Shown: piece by piece, positions 15,699 through 18,464 of the stretch
How positions within the stretch are numbered: the stretch's first letter is position 1
Layout: each line of letters opens with the position of its first letter
From: a bacterium
Lineage (GTDB): Bacteria; Pseudomonadota; Alphaproteobacteria; Rhizobiales; Xanthobacteraceae
Reading direction: 5' to 3'
Assembly (NCBI GenBank): GCA_029946075.1
Contig: JAQSDT010000690.1
Location: 1-18,464 of the forward strand
Length of the DNA: 18,464 bases
Position numbers and translations under genes: made by a program
The notes under the pieces: model-generated
The model's input: the letters and a program-made list of their open reading frames with translations, nothing else
Database searches by the model: none
What the model was told of the DNA's origin: nothing

Positions 15699-15845
15699 CC
15701 TCTCCCCTTGTGGGAGAGGATGGATCGAATGAGCGAAGCTCATTCGAGACGGGTGAAGGGTTGGATCAGCGAGCACTGAACGAGCGGAGAAATACCCCTC
15801 ATCCGGCAGCCCTTGGCTGCCACCTTCTCCCACAAGGGGAGAAGG
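15699..15845. repeat. Compound palindromic repeat between convergent operons
   Basis: Four perfect hairpins in about 150 nt: CCTCTCCC/GGGAGAGG (15699-15706, 15712-15719), CGAATGAGC/GCTCATTCG (15726-15734, 15738-15746), GGCAGCC/GGCTGCC (15805-15811, 15815-15821) and CCTTCTCCC/GGGAGAAGG (15823-15831, 15837-15845). The first and last are near-complementary to each other over ~20 nt (TCTCCCCTTGTGGGAGA against TCTCCCACAAGGGGAGA), so the element also has long inverted ends like a miniature palindromic unit. I recall this CCCCTTGTGGGAGAGG/CACAAGGGGAG family as common in Bradyrhizobium genomes. It fills the gap between two genes that converge and may help terminate both. No coding sequence is visible in it. 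Confidence 0.75.
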
Positions 15846-15876
15846 GAAGAAGCGCACCCGCTGCTTCCGACATCCC

Positions 15877-17070
15877 TCACATCCGCTTCGCAACCTCTTC
15901 CAGCATGACCTCGGTGGCGCCGCCGCCGATGGTCAGCACCCTTGCATCGCGCACCATCCGCTCGATCGGCGTGCCCCGCATGAAGCCGGTGCCGCCGTGC
16001 AGCTGGAGGCAGCCATGCACGACCTCGTGCAGCACTTCCGGCGACAGCGCCTTCACCATCGATACTTCACGGGGGCACGGCTTTCCGGCCTGCACCAGTT
16101 CCGCCGCATGATAGGCGAGCGCCCTCGCCGCCTCGGCCTTGGTCGCCAGCAGCGCGAGCTTCAGCCGCACCGCCTGCTGGTTCCACAACGGCCCGCCAAA
16201 CGCCTGCCGGCTTTTCACGTAGTTGGTGGTGAGTTCGATCGCCTTCGCGGACTCGCCGGCGCAGATACCGCCGATGCAGATCCGCTCGTTCTCGAAAGTC
16301 TCCATGATGCCGTAGAAGCCACGGTTCTCCTCGCCCAGCAGGTTGTCGGCGGGGATGCGCACGTCCTGGAAGGCGATCTCGGCGGTGTCGGAGCAAAGCC
16401 AGCCGTGCTTGTCGAGTTTTGTGACCGATATGCCCGGCGTCGTCCGCTCGACAATGAACAGCGAAATGCCGCGGCTGCCCTTGGCGGCGGGATCGGTGCG
16501 CGCGGCGACGATCAGGATATCGCCGTAGACGGCGTTCGTGATGAACATTTTTGAGCCGTTGATCACCCAGAAATCGCCGTCACGGCGGGCGCGGGTCTTG
16601 AGGCCAGCGACGTCAGAGCCCGCATCGGGCTCCGTCACCGCGATCGAGCAGATCGTCTCGCCGCGGATGATGGCTGGAAGATATTTCCGTTTCTGCTCCG
16701 GTGTGCCGCGCAAGGTGATGTGAACCGCCGACATGTCGGTATGAACCAGCACTGAGGAGGTAAAGCCGCCGAAGCTGGAACGGCCGAGTTCTTCCGCCCA
16801 CACCATCGACGCCAGCGGCCCCATATCGGTGCCGCCATACTCCGCTTCGTGCCGCATGCCGAGGAAGCCGAGCGCGCCCATGCGGCGGTAGATCTCGCGC
16901 GGGATTTTTCCGTCGCGCTCCCATTGCTCGCCATGCGGCACCACTTCCTTCTCGACGAAGCGGCGAACCTGTTCGCGCAACATCCGGAGTTCCTCGGAAA
17001 GCTGCGGCATGTCAGAGAAATGGAATTCGCTGTCGGACTGACCGCGGGGATCGGCGGGCCTGACGTTCAT
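15877..17070 (-). CDS. Acyl-CoA dehydrogenase family protein (397 aa)
   Basis: FAD enzyme that introduces an alpha,beta double bond into an acyl-CoA, passing electrons to ETF. Domain order is standard: helical N-terminus (~22-140), beta domain with CSIAVTEPDAGSDVAGLKT (141-159) and WVINGSKMFITNA (168-180), and C-terminal helices with SRQAFG (288-292) and LHGGTGFMRGTPIERMVRDARV (358-378). Where medium-chain enzymes have the catalytic Glu (YEGT), this one reads IGGGATE (381-387), so that Glu is Gly. Glu262 in FENERI sits where isovaleryl-CoA and long-chain enzymes carry their base, so activity is expected. Such placement occurs in enzymes for branched or long substrates. The start at 17070 overlaps the upstream hydrolase stop by 4 nt (ATGA). 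Confidence 0.9.
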   Translation of the reverse strand: MNVRPADPRGQSDSEFHFSDMPQLSEELRMLREQVRRFVEKEVVPHGEQWERDGKIPREIYRRMGALGFLGMRHEAEYGGTDMGPLASMVWAEELGRSSFGGFTSSVLVHTDMSAVHITLRGTPEQKRKYLPAIIRGETICSIAVTEPDAGSDVAGLKTRARRDGDFWVINGSKMFITNAVYGDILIVAARTDPAAKGSRGISLFIVERTTPGISVTKLDKHGWLCSDTAEIAFQDVRIPADNLLGEENRGFYGIMETFENERICIGGICAGESAKAIELTTNYVKSRQAFGGPLWNQQAVRLKLALLATKAEAARALAYHAAELVQAGKPCPREVSMVKALSPEVLHEVVHGCLQLHGGTGFMRGTPIERMVRDARVLTIGGGATEVMLEEVAKRM

Positions 17071-17999
17071 GATGATGCCCTCTCGGCCTTGAGATGGAGA
17101 TGCCGGCCGAGAAAGCCGGCAATGGATGCGATCGCCTGATGCGCCTCGGGAATTTCAGGGAACATCTGGAAGACGTGAATCATGCCGTCCCATACCTGCA
17201 GATCGACATCGACGCCGACAGCGCGGGCCTTGTCGGCCAGCATGACCGAATCATCCCGCACGGTTTCGCGGTCGCCGACCTGGATCAGCAGCGGCGGCAA
17301 TCCCCCGAGGTCGGCATGGAGCGGTGATGCCAGCGGATGTTTTGGATCGCCCTCGCCCAGATAGTTTTTGGCCAGTGCCACGATCATCGCCCGCTGATGA
17401 ATCGGATCGGCATCGGCCCGGCTGACATAGCTCGCACCGGTCGCGGCCATATCGGTCCATGGCGACATCAGCGTGGCCGATACGGGCAGCGGCAGTCCCC
17501 GCTCGCGCAAGGCAAGCATCGCGGCCAGCGCGAGGTTGCCTCCGGCGGAATCTCCGGCGAAGGCGATGTTGCCGGACTTCAACCCCAACTCCCGCATCCA
17601 GCCGTAGGCCGCGAGCGCATCGTCGAGTCCTGCCGGAAAGCGATGCTCCGGTGCGAGGCGGTAGTTGATCGCGAGCACGCGGCAGCCGCTGGCGCAGGCG
17701 ATCTGCGAGATCAGGTCGCGGTGAGAGGACACGGAGCCGATCCGAAAGCCTCCGCCGTGAAAATAGAGGATCGCCTTGTCCTGCGGGACGCCAGCGGGCG
17801 ATATCCATTCGCCGTCGATGCCACCGGCCGATACCGGCTCGCAACTGACGGGCGCATTGGTGCCGCCAAAGGCCACATCCCAATCACTCCGCATCTGGCC
17901 TACCGACGTGTCGCGGTTCCAGCCCCTGTAAACGGCGCGGAGACGCGCGATGGCGCGATCGACCGGAGTTGTTGCGACGTTTGCGGCAGTATCCGCCAT
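17067..17999 (-). CDS. Alpha/beta hydrolase, hormone-sensitive-lipase type esterase (310 aa)
   Basis: Serine esterase of the HSL/family IV group. The oxyanion motif HGGG is at residues 81-84 (ILYFHGGGFRIGS), the nucleophile elbow GDSAGGN at 149-155 with Ser151, and the acid is in VGDRETVRDD (241-250; Glu245 by alignment with this group, Asp249 possible). His275 is in DGMIHVFQMF. NYRLAPEHRFPAGLDDA (112-128) is also typical. It hydrolyses small to medium esters or lactones in the cytoplasm; no signal peptide is seen. The start at 17999 lies one base after the SDR stop (TGA-C-ATG), and the frame upstream is noise. Its place between an SDR and an acyl-CoA dehydrogenase suggests release of an acid or opening of an ester intermediate. 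Confidence 0.9.
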   Translation of the reverse strand: MADTAANVATTPVDRAIARLRAVYRGWNRDTSVGQMRSDWDVAFGGTNAPVSCEPVSAGGIDGEWISPAGVPQDKAILYFHGGGFRIGSVSSHRDLISQIACASGCRVLAINYRLAPEHRFPAGLDDALAAYGWMRELGLKSGNIAFAGDSAGGNLALAAMLALRERGLPLPVSATLMSPWTDMAATGASYVSRADADPIHQRAMIVALAKNYLGEGDPKHPLASPLHADLGGLPPLLIQVGDRETVRDDSVMLADKARAVGVDVDLQVWDGMIHVFQMFPEIPEAHQAIASIAGFLGRHLHLKAERASS

Positions 18000-18000
18000 G

Positions 18001-18464
18001 TCAGCCGCCCACTCCCATGCCGCCGGAGACACCGATCGTCTCGCCGGTAATGTAGGACGCCTGATCGGACGCCAGGAACAGCACCGCGGCAGCAATCTCC
18101 TCGGGCTCACCGAGCCGGCGCAGCAGCGTTGCATCGGTCATCGCGCGCAAAATCTTGTCGCCGCCATCGGCGACGGCTGCCTCCAGCATCGGCGTACGGA
18201 TCGGACCCGGCGCGATCGCATTGGCGGTGATCCGGAACCGCGCGTTTTCGCGCGCGATGCTTTTGGTGAAGGCGATGACGCCAGCCTTGGCCGCGGAATA
18301 CACCGCGCCACCCTTGGAACCCAGCCGTGCCGCTTCCGAGGTGATGTTGATGATTCGTCCGAAACCAGCCGCCTGCATCGCCGGGAGTACGGCGTGGGTG
18401 CATGCAAAGGCCGAGACCAGATTGACGGCCAGCAGCCGGGTCCAGTCCTCTGGGGCCGTGTCGG
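18001..18464 (-). CDS. Short-chain dehydrogenase/reductase, 5' end beyond window (partial)
   Basis: The reading frame is open to the right edge; the visible ~153 residues are the C-terminal part of a classical ~250-aa SDR, and the N-terminal TGxxxGIG nucleotide motif lies outside. Seen here are WTRLLAVNLVSAF (the conserved VNL/N region of helix 4), GRIINITSEAAR with the catalytic Ser, VYSAAKAG (YxxxK active-site Tyr and Lys), NAIAPGPIRTPM, and the end LASDQASYITGETIGVSGGM. An internal Met at 18378 is not the true start, because the SDR fold continues upstream of it. It reduces or oxidises a ketone/alcohol with NAD(P). FabG-like naming is possible, but catabolic hydroxyacyl or alcohol dehydrogenase roles fit the operon better. 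Confidence 0.9.
   Translation of the reverse strand, partial: DTAPEDWTRLLAVNLVSAFACTHAVLPAMQAAGFGRIINITSEAARLGSKGGAVYSAAKAGVIAFTKSIARENARFRITANAIAPGPIRTPMLEAAVADGGDKILRAMTDATLLRRLGEPEEIAAAVLFLASDQASYITGETIGVSGGMGVGG

Noticed and set aside
15699..15845. CRISPR-like array
   Set aside because: The hairpins differ in sequence and spacing, there are no equal direct repeats with unique spacers, and no cas genes are present.
14394..15893. 499-codon open frame on the minus strand
   Set aside because: It is antisense to livM and the second binding-protein gene and runs through the palindromic repeat. This is a high-GC artefact, with no recognisable domain.

Overview
The window looks like chromosomal DNA from a high-GC alphaproteobacterium, most probably Bradyrhizobium or a close relative such as Rhodopseudomonas. 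The basis is the GC-rich codon usage, the dense use of Liv-type (HAAT) ABC transporters with acyl-CoA enzymes, and two intergenic palindromic repeats of a style I know from Bradyrhizobium genomes. No database search was possible, so the genus is an inference.

Layout. (1) 118-4770, minus strand: a complete five-gene Liv-type ABC importer, transcribed binding protein > LivH > LivM > LivG > LivF. A clear hairpin plus U-tract lies between the binding-protein gene and livH. A palindromic repeat follows livF at the left edge. (2) 4771-5238: a gene-poor stretch. (3) 5239-5312, plus strand: tRNA-Gln(CUG) with an encoded CCA end. (4) 5366-6712, minus strand: a TPR-methyltransferase fusion. (5) 6819-7454, minus strand: a TetR-family regulator. 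It is divergent from (6) 7670-15674, plus strand: a tightly packed seven-gene operon of FAD-dependent oxidoreductase (CrtI-like fold), LivF, LivG, long-chain-type acyl-CoA synthetase, LivH, LivM and binding protein. (7) 15675-15876: a compound palindromic repeat between convergent operons. (8) 15877-18464, minus strand: acyl-CoA dehydrogenase, HSL-type alpha/beta hydrolase and the 3' part of an SDR gene that runs off the right edge.

How the genes may work together. The operon at 7670-15674 joins an importer to a CoA-activating enzyme and a redox flavoenzyme, with stop and start codons that touch or overlap at nearly every junction. The TetR gene lies next to it, and a promoter candidate (TTGAAC, 17-bp spacer, TAGAAT) overlaps imperfect palindromes between the two. 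The convergent operon supplies an acyl-CoA dehydrogenase, an esterase-like hydrolase and a dehydrogenase/reductase. The simplest reading is a TetR-controlled route that imports a hydrophobic or aromatic carboxylic acid (or an ester-derived one), activates it to a CoA thioester and oxidises it. The sequence does not reveal the substrate. The importer at 118-4770 has no catabolic gene beside it inside this window, so its substrate cannot be guessed beyond a branched-chain amino acid, amide or aromatic-acid type ligand.
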